Below are positions 9,375-20,903 of a stretch of DNA of 64,000 bases, one piece after another. How positions within the stretch are numbered: the stretch's first letter is position 1; every line of letters begins with the position of its first letter. The stretch lies in assembly GCF_043290135.1 (NCBI RefSeq), contig NC_134701.1:66657502-66721501 (forward strand). Direction: 5' to 3'. A program made the translations under genes and the position numbers. The stretch is from Rhipicephalus microplus. Its lineage: Eukaryota; Arthropoda; Arachnida; Ixodida; Ixodidae. The notes beneath the pieces were generated by a model. That model had not been told where the DNA came from. It made no database searches and saw only the letters and a list, made by a program, of their open reading frames with translations.

Positions 9375-9986
9375 AAGATTTTCGAGTGTGGCAATGGAAT
9401 GGGGGGGGGGGGCAACAACAAACGTGCCACACTCCAGCAATATCTCAGATCACTACTATCTAAGCCGGATATAATAGCACTCCAAGAAACTGGGTACGGA
9501 TACGTCACGCTCACTGGGTATAGAGCTATAGAGTGCGAAACCTATGGTAGAGGCCAGTAGGTGTTTGAAACCTATGGTAGAGGCCAGTAGGTGTTTGTAA
9601 ATAAGCGGCTGACACACATCTCTCACGATCTGGGCATTTGGGACAAGAACTTTGAGTATCTCATGGTGGAGGTATTAGTGCAGGTCTCATACAAAAATCA
9701 AAGATGCAACTGCCTATTTGTCCTCAACATTTACAGTAACCCGAAGCAGTACAAGCAACAGTTCAAGATAATTTTCGAGAAAGCCACGAAACTCGCGGAA
9801 GCTGGGCCTCTAATCATATTAGGGGACTTCAACGCTGCTCATGAACTCTGGGGATATACTCCGACAAACCCCAAAGGCAGGAATTTGTGGCATCACGCTA
9901 ACGAGCAAGACCTGGTATTGATTACGGATAAAGGGTATCCCACAGAATCGGCAACTCTGTCTGTAGAGACACCACACCCCACCTAA
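9375..9986 (+). pseudogene. LINE ORF2, endonuclease domain
   Basis: The exonuclease-endonuclease-phosphatase fold of LINEs is recognisable. RVWQWN begins it at about 9384, then NNKRATLQQYL (frame restored after a poly-G run), IIALQETGYG with the catalytic glutamate, and LIILGDFNAAHELWGY with the GDFN motif. It would nick the target DNA. A G12 run at 9401 replaces part of the N-terminal motif, a 30 bp direct duplication breaks the frame at 9537-9596, and a frameshift near 9975 separates it from RT, so it is dead. Confidence 0.78.
9537..9596 (+). repeat. 30 bp perfect tandem duplication
   Basis: Two adjacent copies of a 30 base unit beginning GAAACCTATGGTAGAGG lie inside the endonuclease coding region. 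The copies are identical, so the duplication is recent or was kept the same. Confidence 0.95.
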
Positions 9987-10050
9987 CCTTTGTCAAGAAC
10001 GTAGAGCATCAAATATGGACATATACCGGTCATAACTTCGGCAGTGATCA

Positions 10051-12156
10051 CTATGTTCTAGAGGTTGAGCTGGAGGTTGAGAAAGGCCGCACTCGAGAGT
10101 TTGAGGTTGTTGATTGGGTTGCCTTTCGCAGAATTAGAACGCAAAGCAAACCAAATGCTGCCAAATCAAGCCTCAAAGAGTGGTGCGAATCCACCAGGAA
10201 TGGTATCAAATCAGCCACCAGAAAGCTTCTCACTGACGCTAACGTGGAGGCCATGGATTCTAAGCTAGCACACTTAATTGAAGCAAAGCAGGCCATTACT
10301 AAAAATGGCGGACTCAATCGTAAACTAAGAAAGAAAATAGCAGAACAGAATAAACAAATCGAACTGTGCTGCACCAACCTAAGTAAGCTGCAGTGGGATG
10401 AATTTTGTAAAACGATTGATGAGCAGATCAGGAATGGCAAAGTATGGAAACTCATTAAGCATCTGCTAGACGAGCAAGGCACCAGGTCCGACCAGAGACA
10501 CAGTCTTGCCCGGACCATACACACAGCACTTAAAAATCAAGACATTGAAACAGTTACTAAACAACTCATAAACCTACCTGTCGCTAAGGGGCCACAACGA
10601 TTTCCACGATCGAAATACCGGGGACCCCCTCAGCCGGAGCTGGATCGACCCTTCACTTTACCTGAAATCAGAAGGGTGGTGAGTGCGTTAAACAGAAATT
10701 CTGCTCCTGGACCAGATGGCGTGACCAAGTCATTCAGGAATCTCGACGAGCCCTCTATTGAATCACTGACTCATTTTATTAACGAAGCATGAAATTCAGT
10801 TGGAGTTCCAGATGAACGAAAATTTTCTCAAGTCATGCTAACACCGAAACCGAGTAAACCTCCAAGTCTTGCGACCAATAATGCTAACATCACGTGTAAG
10901 AAAAGTTGCCGAGCATGCAATCCTCAACAGGCTTAAGGATTTCTTAGAGGACAACAACATATACACCTACAATATGTTAGGCTTCACATCCACACTATGT
11001 ACTCAGGATGCTATGAAGCAGAATAAACACCACATTCTAGACGGATACTCTAGAGATAGCAAATCCATCCTCGGACTAGACATGGAGAAAGCATTCGACA
11101 TTAGGCACAAATACATCCTTCAAACGATAGAGGAAATTGGACTTGGATCGAAAATGTATAATTACATAAAATCCTTTTAGGAGCACATACAGCAAGGTTA
11201 AGGGCAGGAGACACCAACTCAGACGTGGTTCAACTCGGTGATCGTGGAACCCCTAAAGGCTCGGTGATCTCTCCCATCCTCTTCAACCTGTGCATGATCT
11301 GCCTGTCCAGGAAACTGAGGAATATCAGCAACACTCACACACCATCTATGCTGATGACCTTACCATATGGTGTGGTGGTGGTAATGAAGGACTGGTACAA
11401 GATGCACTCACAGAAGCGGTGCAGACAATGGAAGAATACTTGAGTCCCACTGGTCTCAGGTGCTCCCCACGAAAATTGGAGTTATTACTTTACAGAAAAA
11501 AGAAAAGGGGAGACCTAAGGGCTGGAAGCCACTATCCGAAAGTGGCATACACATATTGACCAAAAACGGGGTAAATATACCCAGAGTTGACACGATGAGG
11601 GTACTGGGGTTTTTTATAGATTCAAATGGCAGTAATCACATGGCACTCAAGAAAATTATCTTTAAGACAGAGAACGCATACCGGATGATCAGACGACTTG
11701 CAGGGAGACAAAAAGGCATGAAAGAGGACAATCTTATCAGGTTGATCAACTCTTTCGTGCTATGTCATATTTCATATGTGGCTTCTATGCATAACTGGAC
11801 ACAATCCCAGTTAAAGAAACTCGACGCGGTGATCAAGAGAGTCATCAAGAGTGCACTGGGGTCTCCCGCTTCACACCAGCACTCAAATATTGCTCAAGTT
11901 AGGGGTACACAACAAGACTAGAGAAATTGCGGAGGCTCAAGAAAGGTCACAAATAGCACGACTCTCTACAACTTGTACGGGGAGATCGATCCTCGATAGA
12001 TGCCTGATCAACCCTGTCATCGACCAGGACACGTACACCAAGATACCTCAGGACTTTGCTGAGAGCATCATCGTTGCCCCGTTGCCAAGAAATGTGCACC
12101 AAACCTTCAACGTCTCCAGAAGGGTAGCCCGGGCTAAGGCTTTATTGAAGAATTAA
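10051..12156 (+). pseudogene. LINE ORF2, reverse transcriptase domain
   Basis: A linker (LAHLIEAKQAITKNGG) leads into RT blocks: LNRNSAPGPDGVTKSF, LRPIMLTSRVRKVAEH, LGLDMEKAFDIRHKYIL, GTPKGSVISPILFNL and the active site HTIYADDLTIW near 11340. A thumb region follows (VDTMRVLGFFIDSNG, then LPRNVHQTFNVSRRVARAKA). These copy RNA at a nicked target. Frame changes near 10790, 11180, 11440 and 11920 and several stops make the copy non-functional. The thumb matches the minus-strand LINE at 49339-49737 (VVPIPRNMN, CVVSMHNW against SYVASMHNW). Confidence 0.82.
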
Positions 12157-12199
12157 GTTGGATAAAGGAGGCAGGAGTGGGGGGGGGGGGCTTGCTTTT

Positions 12200-13062
12200 T
12201 CGACTCAGCCTCATATAAAGACCGAAATAAGTTCGCTGAAATAGTAGTTGACCACCAGGGCAGGTGTACCAACTGAGCCACGGTATATACTTCCAAACCG
12301 GAAGTCGCTGAACAGGTTGTCATCGCGTTGGCCCTGACGGATGATCGATACACCGAGATATACAGTGACTTAAAACCAGCCATCAAAGCCTTCAGCAGGG
12401 GCAGGATCACACCACAAGCAGTTCAAATTATCAATAGTAAACAGGTCATTGATACACATTACATATATTGTTTCCCAGCGCACCTTGGATCACTCGATGA
12501 CATTCCCATGAATCCGAATGAATCGGCCAACAGCATTGCCCGCAAACTTACGGACTGGAGCGCTTTTACACATGGCTTTGATTTTGCTGGATTCAAAAAT
12601 CTATAGCGGGATACGCCCATGACATATAATGAAATTACTAAACATTACTGCCTGGGGAGGAGAGAGTTTGCATCCCTTCAAAGTAGACTAAGCAGAGCAT
12701 AAGCGGTCACACTTAGACAATTACAGACACAGTCTTATTACTCACCAGCACAGGTAAAATAATGGTACGATATAAAAGATATGGATATCGTTTGCAAGGC
12801 ATGTAAGAAAGACGTATGCACGCTTGAGCATACGTCTTTCTTACAGTAACCTGGAAATGTGGGTCGCTTGGCCGTGGCATTTCCCGGAAACGGTTTACAG
12901 GAATGATAACGTCTCACGACCATGTCCCCCCATGTCCTGGCTGTCCAGTACGCCCATGACAGGGCTAGGAGGCTTGACCTCCCAGTCCCAACGAGGGATT
13001 AGCCAGGCAGGTGGCTACACCCTGTACAGGACGTTTAAATAAAGTTATTTCCATCCATCCTC
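12200..13062 (+). pseudogene. LINE ORF2 RNase H domain and 3' end
   Basis: After RT comes a degenerate RNase H: FAEIVVDHQGRC, then ALTDDRYTEIYSDLKPAIKA, and FPAHLGSLDDIPMNPNESAN, which correspond to the family's Asp, Glu and His-containing blocks. A C-terminal ICKAC...TLEH knuckle-like segment at 12790 is cut by a hairpin insertion. The end reads AATAAAGTTATTTCCATCC and abuts element B gag at about 13062. A G12 run at 12179 precedes the domain. Confidence 0.7.
12802..12845. repeat. Perfect 18 bp hairpin with 8 bp loop
   Basis: TGTAAGAAAGACGTATGC at 12802-12819 is followed after ACGCTTGA by its exact reverse complement at 12828-12845. The sibling LINE at 48.4 kb has LIHMLWEC where this copy has the second arm, so the second arm is a locally copied insertion in the coding sequence. 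Confidence 0.95.
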
Positions 13063-13644
13063 AAGCATCTTTTGAAGTTCGTTTAGAGGCTGTTGCGCTT
13101 GCACGGCAGCCATGGGTGTGGGCGGGGTCATTGCTACCAGTTTGTCAGCAAGTTCGGCGGCTGCGGTTAAATCCGAGTGCTCTGAGGCCTCGACGACCAT
13201 GCGGACGCCTGAAGGCAACTTTTTCAAAAAAAGTTCTCGGAGGAATGCTCCATCTGTCGTGGTTGATGTCTCGCCGAGCAACTGTTGCATGTGCCGCAAA
13301 AGCTGTCTAGAAGTACGGTCACCGAGTTCCATGCCACGAAGCAATTGCTGCAGTCGTTGTGGTTCGGAAGACGTAACTCGGCGAACAAGGGTTTCTTTTA
13401 GCATTGCGTATGCGTTTTCGACAGGTGGTGCGAGCAACAGATCCCTGATTTCACTGGCTATGGCGGGCGGCAGACAGCTGACTACGTAGTGGTAGTTCGT
13501 AAGGTCTGCGGTGATTCGCCTGGCTGCGAACAGAGATTCCACTTGTATGAACCAAAGTGCGGGGTCCGCAGTCCAAAAAAGGGGCAGTTTACTGTGGACT
13601 GAGGAGACTGTCGGAGGGGCGTCGGTCGTGTACGTTGAATTCAT
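13045..13644 (-). pseudogene. gag: Gag N-terminal part of element B
   Basis: A 199-residue open frame begins at an ATG at 13644, 53 bases after the 5' LTR end. It has the gag core with PLFWTADPALWFIQVESLF, a middle block RVTSSEPQRLQQLL and LLRHMQQLLGETST. The protein would be a capsid precursor. It is cut at its C-terminus: after NELQKMLE the frame runs into the LINE 3' end at about 13062. No knuckle region remains. It is a different gag family from those of elements A and C. Confidence 0.8.
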
Positions 13645-13696
13645 ATTGTGGCTGGTTCGACACTCCGGTCGCTGTGTCTGTATTCCGGGTCACCAA

Positions 13697-13855
13697 TGTT
13701 GAGACGCGGCGCTCGCCAGAGCAGCGCAAGTGAACAACTCGCGTCCCAAACAACAACTGACTTTTTTTATCACCCTTCATCTCGAAGATAACTTTCTCGT
13801 ACAGGCGCATGCGCTCTCTGCCCCGCACACAGAAGCGCCGCTTTGCGTCGCCACA
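13697..13855 (-). repeat. 5' LTR of element B
   Basis: On the minus strand it starts TGTGGCGACGCAAAGCGG at 13855 and ends CTCAACA at 13697, followed by TTGGTGACCCGG as primer-binding-site candidate. Length is about 159 bp; only the first 57 bases have a partner at the other end. Confidence 0.7.
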
Positions 13856-13860
13856 ATATA

Positions 13861-16800
13861 CAATTGGCAATTTTTAATACGTTTGTGTGTTGTTTTTAGT
13901 ATGGTCCATAAGCCTTTCAGAAAGCAAAAATTATTATCTTCAGCAAAACTGGCATGATAAAACTGAGTCGTCACCGATATAAATGTAGTAACGACGTTAC
14001 TTATACTCGGGTTTCTCGTGAAACGATCGAGTGCATGTAGGCTTATATCAGGAACACTGTGTTCTGCCCATCGTAGAGACTGCCGACAAAACGAGCGTAT
14101 GATTTAATCGCAGTTTTGATACTTCTCATATATTTGTAATTCGCCAGTAGCCACTAATGATGTAACGCAGCTCAAAGCGCTGCTTAGTGAGAAGCTAGGC
14201 GGATCCGTGCAAATTCCGACTGACTTTTTTTTTTCGGGGGAGGGGGGTGGCAGGATTTTGAAACTGTGAATGTATCGACGCGATTTCGGCGTGCCTGCAT
14301 ATTCACTCGTGCACCATGGCGGTTAGCAGGTCATTCCACTTATAAAGGCTCAGAAGCGCATTAAACGCGCTAAAAACGAGCAATTACACGCTTTCGCAAG
14401 TTACGGCACGCGCGCTCCTAATGCAGACGCTCTTAAGTACCATGGTACAACAGCGCCGCCGCTACTGTCACCCGCTGGAGAATCAGCCTAGATGCGGCGT
14501 GGCCGCCTCGTTCATTTCACTGCTCTCTTCAAGTACCACACTATACTTCTAGTACGCTGTACCCCGGCTATGTGGCTAGAATGAAAAGGTGTGAAAAGCG
14601 AGCCCTGTTTCCATTGCCGAGCGGCGCCGTGGTGCGCGAGAGCTCCGCTAGGTCGTGATTTAGCGCGGCAATCGGAGGCGCTGCTGCTAGCGTGGCTACT
14701 AGCACGGCGGAGACGGGTGCAGGTGCAGTGTATGCCGGGGGAGGCTGCTGGTCACTCGCGGCAAGTGCTTCGCAGCATTGTTTGTGTTCCACGAGGTGCG
14801 ACGACTTTGTTGCGTTTGCCCTTAAAAGACTAAAGAGCTTCTACAAACAAGAAAAAACGCTGCGGACTTGTTTTTTTTTTTTTTGCGTGGGTGCAACGCG
14901 GAATACAGATGGTGCGCTGAAAAATTTTCCCTTTTCTTCTGCGCTCTGGCATGCAAAGGCAGGTTAGCAAAAAGGGAGCGCACGATCGCGAAGTGCGGAC
15001 AAGGTGCTCCAGAAAATACCGCCGTCAGCGAAAAAACATTTCGACGCATGGTAAATGTTTTGAATTTATTTAAGGGCAGAAAAGACTTGTGTGCATCTGT
15101 AGAAGGCATCTGCAAGTGAAGATATTGAACACTCTGTGCCGCTCTTAACACTTCGGCCATTGCTTTTCAGTAAATACACTTATTTACTTGAAAATTATGT
15201 CTTCTCACTTGGTTTTTAGATTTAGCGCGCAAGAATTCGTGCACAATGTGGAAGGACAGGAAGAATGCAGCATGACAAGACTACTTTTAGAGATGATGCT
15301 GTACCCACCTTATTTCCAAGCCTGCCCAAATATATATTAGAGAGTTTTCCAAAAGAACGAAAAAGACGAAATGCTGTTTCATCGGACTACATCCCAGCAA
15401 AGAAGTGACCCGATAACCCTAGCACGTTGGAGGATTGCCCAAATGACTCGAGGAGCTGCCAAGCCGGGCGACTAGAGATTAATCTAAGGGGACTTCTGTG
15501 TCCGTCAGAGTCTCTATAAAACCTGGTAAGGACTATGGAAACCAAGTTGACACATGTGTTTAGCAAAGTGCGCCTGCATTCGAATTTACTATCCAGTCTT
15601 CTACGATCTCTAGGCAGTTACGAGAAATTGGTTGTGTGAACATTGCAAATAGTTGAACAAAGCAGCGGTCAGATGATTTTGCGTGACGAGAGTTATTTTT
15701 AAGGGTCTGAACCAAGCAAAAAGCAAGAAAAAAGTCACGCGATTGAAGCCCTGTGTCACCTAAGAAAAATGTCTGTTAGTGACTTACTGTGATAAATTTT
15801 GTTGTAGCTATAAAACTAAGTGTTGTTTCAGTTTCTACACATGTTTCAGGATACTGCCTCAAGTGTAATACAATTCCAGCATTAAGAAGTTAGCACTGCG
15901 TAACTGCACTCGGTGAGTCGCACTGTCGAGGCAGATTTAGCAGCAAACGTCACAATCTATCGCGGGTTAGCACAAGCTAATGTTGGCAAACTATCGTCGT
16001 CAAAGATACCCCGCTCCACTAGAGCAAGCTTTTTTTTTTACTCCGTTAAGACGTAGTTCAATATTATAGAAAATAGAACCATTTTGGTTTCCCTAAGCAT
16101 ATAAAGAGTGGTGCTGTCGGAATGACGCTCCGTCAAAAACTTTGTTCTAATGAAATAATCTTTCAGCGAAAGATGCGAGTAATATTAATATTAGGTGAAA
16201 TTGCTGTTTGATATTTACTTTGACAAAACTCTTGTACTGACGAAAAACTCGAAACGACCATCGCGGGTTAATTTCAACGGAGAAAGCTGGCAGTGCCTCC
16301 GACTACAGCGGCACCGCTGCAAGCTCGCGAGTGGGAGAAACTTTGGAGTGGCCGGTTTTCAGACTGTTCAATTCTAGCCGCCCTACCCCGGTCAACGTGA
16401 ACTAGGTAGTTGCAGAGCTCCCCGCGTCAGACAACCTGTCACACGGCGCCTATAGACAACGCCTGGTTTGGTGGTGCAACAAGCTTCCGCTAGCAGACGA
16501 AAACGCGCAGCCGTCGTGGCACGACGCCGTGACGGCCATCCTGAAAGGGATTTTGCCAACAGTATATTATCGGGATTTTTCGTTGTGCTGCCACAGAAAC
16601 GTAATACTGCGTAATATATAGCAGTGTAATGCAAATACAGTATAATTATGGCTTTATGAACTGCCCACAATAAAGGATGCTTGATAGCATATCATACAAG
16701 TCTGTCAGTTACTAGTTGGTGTACGTTGGCAATATTATTTAGGCGTGAAAAACTCAATTACAATGTCTTGCATCCTCTCTTGTGGCTGTGTTTTTTGCGC

Positions 16801-18555
16801 CTTAAAATAAATTATATCTATGTGGCGCAATCCCGTGGTTACTGTCTGGTTCTCTCGTCCACTTTTTTTTTTCTTTTTCATGTCACGGTCACATTGTTCC
16901 GCAACTTAGGCCGTCAAAAAACTGCGCGTGCGGCGCTTTTCTTAGGCATGTCTTCCCTCTGCTTCTTCTTGAGTTACTCTAATTAAACTTGTTAACATAG
17001 CTGAGGCCAAAGCTTCGAGCACATACCGCTCTTTAGCGTATCGGTGAGCACTTCGTAATCATTACTCACGAGGCTGCCTGCTGACGCATTGGGACAACAC
17101 GAACCAACGCCTCCTAGATATCTTTTGCATGCCGGATGAGGGCGAAACGCCCGTCATCTATGGAGGCGCTGCCTACGTAGGAGTAGAAGTCTTTGTACAT
17201 GGCCTTTGAAATTAGCAGTTTTGGCGGTTGCTACGTATTTTAGAGGCTATGCCTTGTATTGGAAAAGTTGCTTCCTGAATGACGGTGTTACTTACGTAAG
17301 GTTAATTATAATTCCATTTACGCTTTTTTAAAATATTTTAACTTTATTTATGTTGAATGTAAGCTTCAAAAACGTAAAAACCTTTTTGAAGGTACCCCTA
17401 TTTGAGAAGCGCCACCACCATAGTTCCAACGACCACCGTTTTTTAAGTGACCACTGATAATCAGACAGGCAAGGGAGATCTAGGAGGCGTTGCACGAACA
17501 CACGTTGAGCTTTTCTATGTCCTCCAGACGTTCGGGCAATCGTGTAATGGTATCTGCATTGCCGGGCGACTTGGCTAAGCGATGGTTATGGCTGCTAATG
17601 GTGACTGTTATGTCTTCTGCGACGACTACGCATTTCTCCACAAATAGCGCTCTTTTTTCTTCTTTGAGCACTAAAAACGCCACAGGACATCTTGTGTTGC
17701 TATTCTCAACAACTTTCCGCCAGCATGCAAACAAACGTTTTCTAAGTCTTGAAGCGAAATTATGACGCCACTCGTTGATGGCATGTTGGAACTTATTTCA
17801 CCGTCTTCGAGCAGTGCTTCATGTAACGCACGTTACATATTCATGTAACGCACCCTTCGACGAGGTCCCACTTTCCTCTGGCGATTCATACCTTCTTACA
17901 ATTGATGTTGTGAGGGAGAGTCTTCGGGATGTCTTCCTCATGAAAGTGCGTATCATACACACGTGATGTGCTGGGCATTTTCCTATCCGCATGAGGAATA
18001 GCGTGGTCCCATGCCTCTCGCTGCTCAGGTACACGCGCGCGGGGCACAAAATAAATATCGTGGTGTCTCTCATTGCCTGTAGCCACTCGTACAGTCGAGA
18101 GCGCAACATGTGAACATGATGAAAACACGCAACATATACAAAGCAGAACAGAGCACGCTGAAGCACAAAACTGTTCACGCAGAAAGAAGTCTCCACGACT
18201 AGCGACGCACTGCAACATGCACAGCAGATGGAGGTTACGAGAGTGACACGAGCGAGCATGCAATGAGGGTAGGGTGCCCATTCTAGCCACCCTAGTGAGG
18301 GAATCCGGATGCGACAGCAGCGCCACATTAGTGGCTGAAAGCGGCGGCACCGCACAACATTGCTCAGTTTTGCAACTTGCCTAGTTCTAGAAACGTTGAA
18401 CCATGCAGTGAACAATGTTTTTAGATATTTGTGTGCCAACTCAAAAAACAACTCTCAAAACATAGTATTTTCTTGTTTGGTGTAGTAATTGTTACTTTTT
18501 GTAGGGCAATAGTTTGTACAAGCTTTGTGTAGTTAAGCATATTGTGTTTGAAAAC
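13861..18555. other. No gene recognised
   Basis: About 4.7 kb without a supportable gene. GC-rich pieces around 14400-14800, 16290-16520 and 17480-18350 resemble dispersed repeats in style, but I could not define their ends. Open frames there overlap on both strands and have no recognisable motif. Confidence 0.6.
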
Positions 18556-18559
18556 GGAA

Positions 18560-18815
18560 CCGAAACTAGGTTTTCAGGCCTTTTTATAATTTTTTTTTTT
18601 TGTCTTCACACGTCGAGCATCATTTCGCCCCCGTTGAACCGTTGAACTTTTGAGTATCGCGGTTGTTGTTGCACGCTTGCGTTTGTGTGCTCGCGTGAGA
18701 TCCCACATCAGTGCATGTTGCTGCGGAAGCCTTGTATCCGGGCAAGAAGCTCTACAAGACGAAGACAACGAGCATGCAGTCGACCACTTACCTACAACAT
18801 TCGCGTGAGGTGAGT
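18560..18815 (+). promoter_or_regulatory. Candidate promoter and 5' exon
   Basis: A CpG-rich stretch contains an initiator-like TCAGT at 18708 and ends in a good splice donor, CGTGAG/GTGAGT, at 18809/18810. The only late ATG (18774) would be out of phase with the zinc-finger exon at 36484, so if it belongs to that gene it is non-coding. The link is speculative. Confidence 0.25.
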
Positions 18816-19329
18816 TTGCGTTCCATTCTTCGAAAGCACAGTGACGAAGCCAGCGTTGCCTAACTCATCGCTGTGCCACTTATCATTCATGAGTGCCACG
18901 TGAGCTTCACTCTGTGTTCCCATTGAAACCATTCGCCGAACGCGTGTTTCGTTGTCGCAGTTTAGTTTATGACTAGCGTAAGCGCTGCGTTTGCTGTCGT
19001 TTGGGTTTTTCGGGTCCTGTCATGGGAGTTGACGCTACTTTTCGCGCCGGTGCTGCCCGCAGCTAGATTGCTGTGAGTTTCATTCGCACCGAACTGTGGA
19101 CAAATTCTCTCGGGTCACTTTTAGGGTAACTATTTGCGAGGAGCACCTCAAAGGACGCTGTACTGCGCTAACCTAGTTCTTGCGAACGCTATTCGGAGCA
19201 CTGGCAAGAGTAAAGCCGCATGGGTGACTTAACCGGTATATAAATGCACGTAGCGTGTGTTAAAATATATTCACGTCAAAATTGAAAACTTTGATGATAC
19301 TTATGTGCACCATCTACGAAATTCTAAGT

Positions 19330-19525
19330 TGTGGCAGCGTTGTGTGATCGAATGTGTGTATCACAAGGTGCAATCTTCGAATTCGGAGGTTGCAGGTTTG
19401 GTCCCTGCCGGTGGCAAGCTATATGTTTGCGCCCACTTTACTTTCTTCGCATTTATATTATCATTGTTACAAATACCATCCCGTGTACTTTTCTTGGCAT
19501 TATTGTATGTTCTCATAATGATCAA
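19330..19525 (+). mobile_element. tRNA-derived SINE-like repeat
   Basis: GCAGGTTTGGTCCCTGC near 19392 is a tRNA T-arm with a B-box (GGTTTGGTCCC). It follows a tRNA-like CGAATTCGGAGG and is followed by a CCACTTTACTTTC tail region of the sort seen in tick SINEs. The A box is weak, the ends are not fixed and no target duplication was found. Confidence 0.4.
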
Positions 19526-19530
19526 GTTCA

Positions 19531-20753
19531 GAAATATAGCATCTAAACCATGCTAGAGGAAAGTAACGCATGGTTCGATTACAAGTGTTTCCACAAATTT
19601 GTTCGATTTAATTGCTACCAACAACTTCAACAGATATTTTCGGGAAAATTGTAGTAATATTTTTTATTATTTTTTCGTAAAAGTTATTTCAGGTCTTGTG
19701 ACTATGCTATTACCAGACTTATTAACTATTCCTTGCACATTAGTGGACTGTGGGACTTCTCAGAGAAAGCATGGTGTCTTTGCTGTGTTTCTTCATTGCA
19801 GCAACAGTTCATGTTTAGGAACTTGTAGAAGTGCTTTATGTCAAAAAATCATTATACGATTATTAATGTTTTAGGGAAGGGCTCTCGAAATTGCTACCAT
19901 ACTGGGTTCTTTTCCTCAGTCCAAGTATGTGAGCCTTAACCACTCTTCCTTTGAGATTGTGGCTGCCACAGCTGGGATTCCACCCCACAGCCTTTAAATC
20001 AGCTGTCAAGCACCCTGCACCACTATGGTGGGTAGCTTGTGGGATTCAAAAATACAAACTTGTTAAACAGCAAGTTCTATGGAGTACAAATTATATTCAG
20101 CAACGAAGGTTACATCACAAAAACAAGAAACTGTATTTGTACTTTGTCTTGGCGTGGGGACAAGTGGACTAAGGCTAACAAAGGTTGTATTTTTTCTAGC
20201 CACATTATGTAAGATTACCAGCTCCTCTTGAAGGAAGTCTGAGCAAAGGTAGAGGGGGGTACTACGTTTCTACAACAGCTAGTTTTTATTTTCTTATTCG
20301 CAGCCAGTCTCCTTAACTGTTTCAACCTCTCAAAGCTGTGCTTCAAGTGACTTCTCAAAGCCTCTGGAGCATGATCTTGCTTCAATATATGTTGTCATAT
20401 AATTGTGATGTTGATGAAGGCAGTAGAATATGATCTAGCTTTTAGGAAAAGTTCTACTTCATGCAGCAAGTTCAGCTTTATCTCATCGGTTATACTGTAA
20501 CGCTTCACTAAAAAGAACACCCCCTTAATATGAATGTTGCTGACGGACTGAAGATAAGACTTCAACTAGTTTCAAGAGGTTTGGCTGCAGCCTATGCCAT
20601 GGCCCATGGTAAATGCACTTGGCACTACTATTTTCTGCAGAACACCCAGCATGCTTCAATACGGGACATATCATTGACCCAGTGTAAAAATGGGGACTCC
20701 ACTCTAAAATGAGGGTCAGTCCTGCAAAATCCCTGATGGTAGGGACCCTAACC
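19531..20753. other. AT-rich non-coding stretch
   Basis: No coding frame, RNA gene or repeat with definable ends was recognised. Confidence 0.6.
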
Positions 20754-20903
20754 GATCACGTAGCACATAAATTTGACACAAAAGAAGGGACGATGATGAA
20801 CGCTAGAGATAAAGCTCCTCTTCTTTCCTTCTCTAGTCTTGTGTAAAATTTATGTGCTACATGATCAAATATGCATTATCAACATGCCCAACTTCATACT
20901 CTC
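20754..20903. repeat. Foldback element copy 1
   Basis: Arms at 20754-20790 and 20823-20866 are inverted copies for their outer part (GTAGCACATAAATTT against its complement, few mismatches). The tail CAACATGCCCAACTTC at 20880 resembles the ACCAACTAGCCCAA tail of the copies at 32.1 and 49.4 kb. No target duplication was found. Confidence 0.65.

Larger units (their letters stand above)
6900..13062 (+). mobile_element. I-clade-like non-LTR retrotransposon (LINE)
   Basis: The element has the full LINE layout: ORF1 with a zinc knuckle and RS-rich tail, an apurinic-type endonuclease, reverse transcriptase with YADD, a RNase H domain and a 3' end of AATAAAGTTATTTCCATCC type. A RNase H domain after RT points to the I group; the exact clade is not resolved. 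It lies on the opposite strand to element B and divides it. Many stops, frameshifts, a 30 bp tandem duplication, poly-G tracts and a nested insertion make it inactive. The 5' boundary is approximate. A second, shorter copy of the same family is at 48067-49811. Confidence 0.82.
5166..13855 (-). mobile_element. Ty3/gypsy element B, broken and split by a LINE
   Basis: A 5' LTR at 13697-13855 is followed on the minus strand by a gag start. At the far left lie the RNase H and integrase parts of pol, a C-rich (minus-strand G-rich) tract and a truncated 3' LTR. The LTR copies share 57 bases with one mismatch. Protease, most of RT and the gag C-terminus are missing; in their place is a plus-strand LINE. 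The LINE insertion alone would not remove this much, so a deletion must also have happened. Frameshifts in pol make it non-functional. Confidence 0.8.

Noticed and set aside
14591..15119. Overlapping open frames on both strands in a GC-rich stretch
   Set aside because: No motif, no clear splice sites, and frames conflict with each other.
17819..18451. 210-residue open frame on the minus strand
   Set aside because: A second 154-residue frame overlaps it in another register, composition is Cys-rich without a motif, and no splice or start context supports it. Taken as chance.
18774..18809. ATG-led start exon for the zinc-finger gene
   Set aside because: The 36 nt before the donor end in phase 0, while the exon at 36484 needs one preceding base of a split codon. 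A direct coding join fails.
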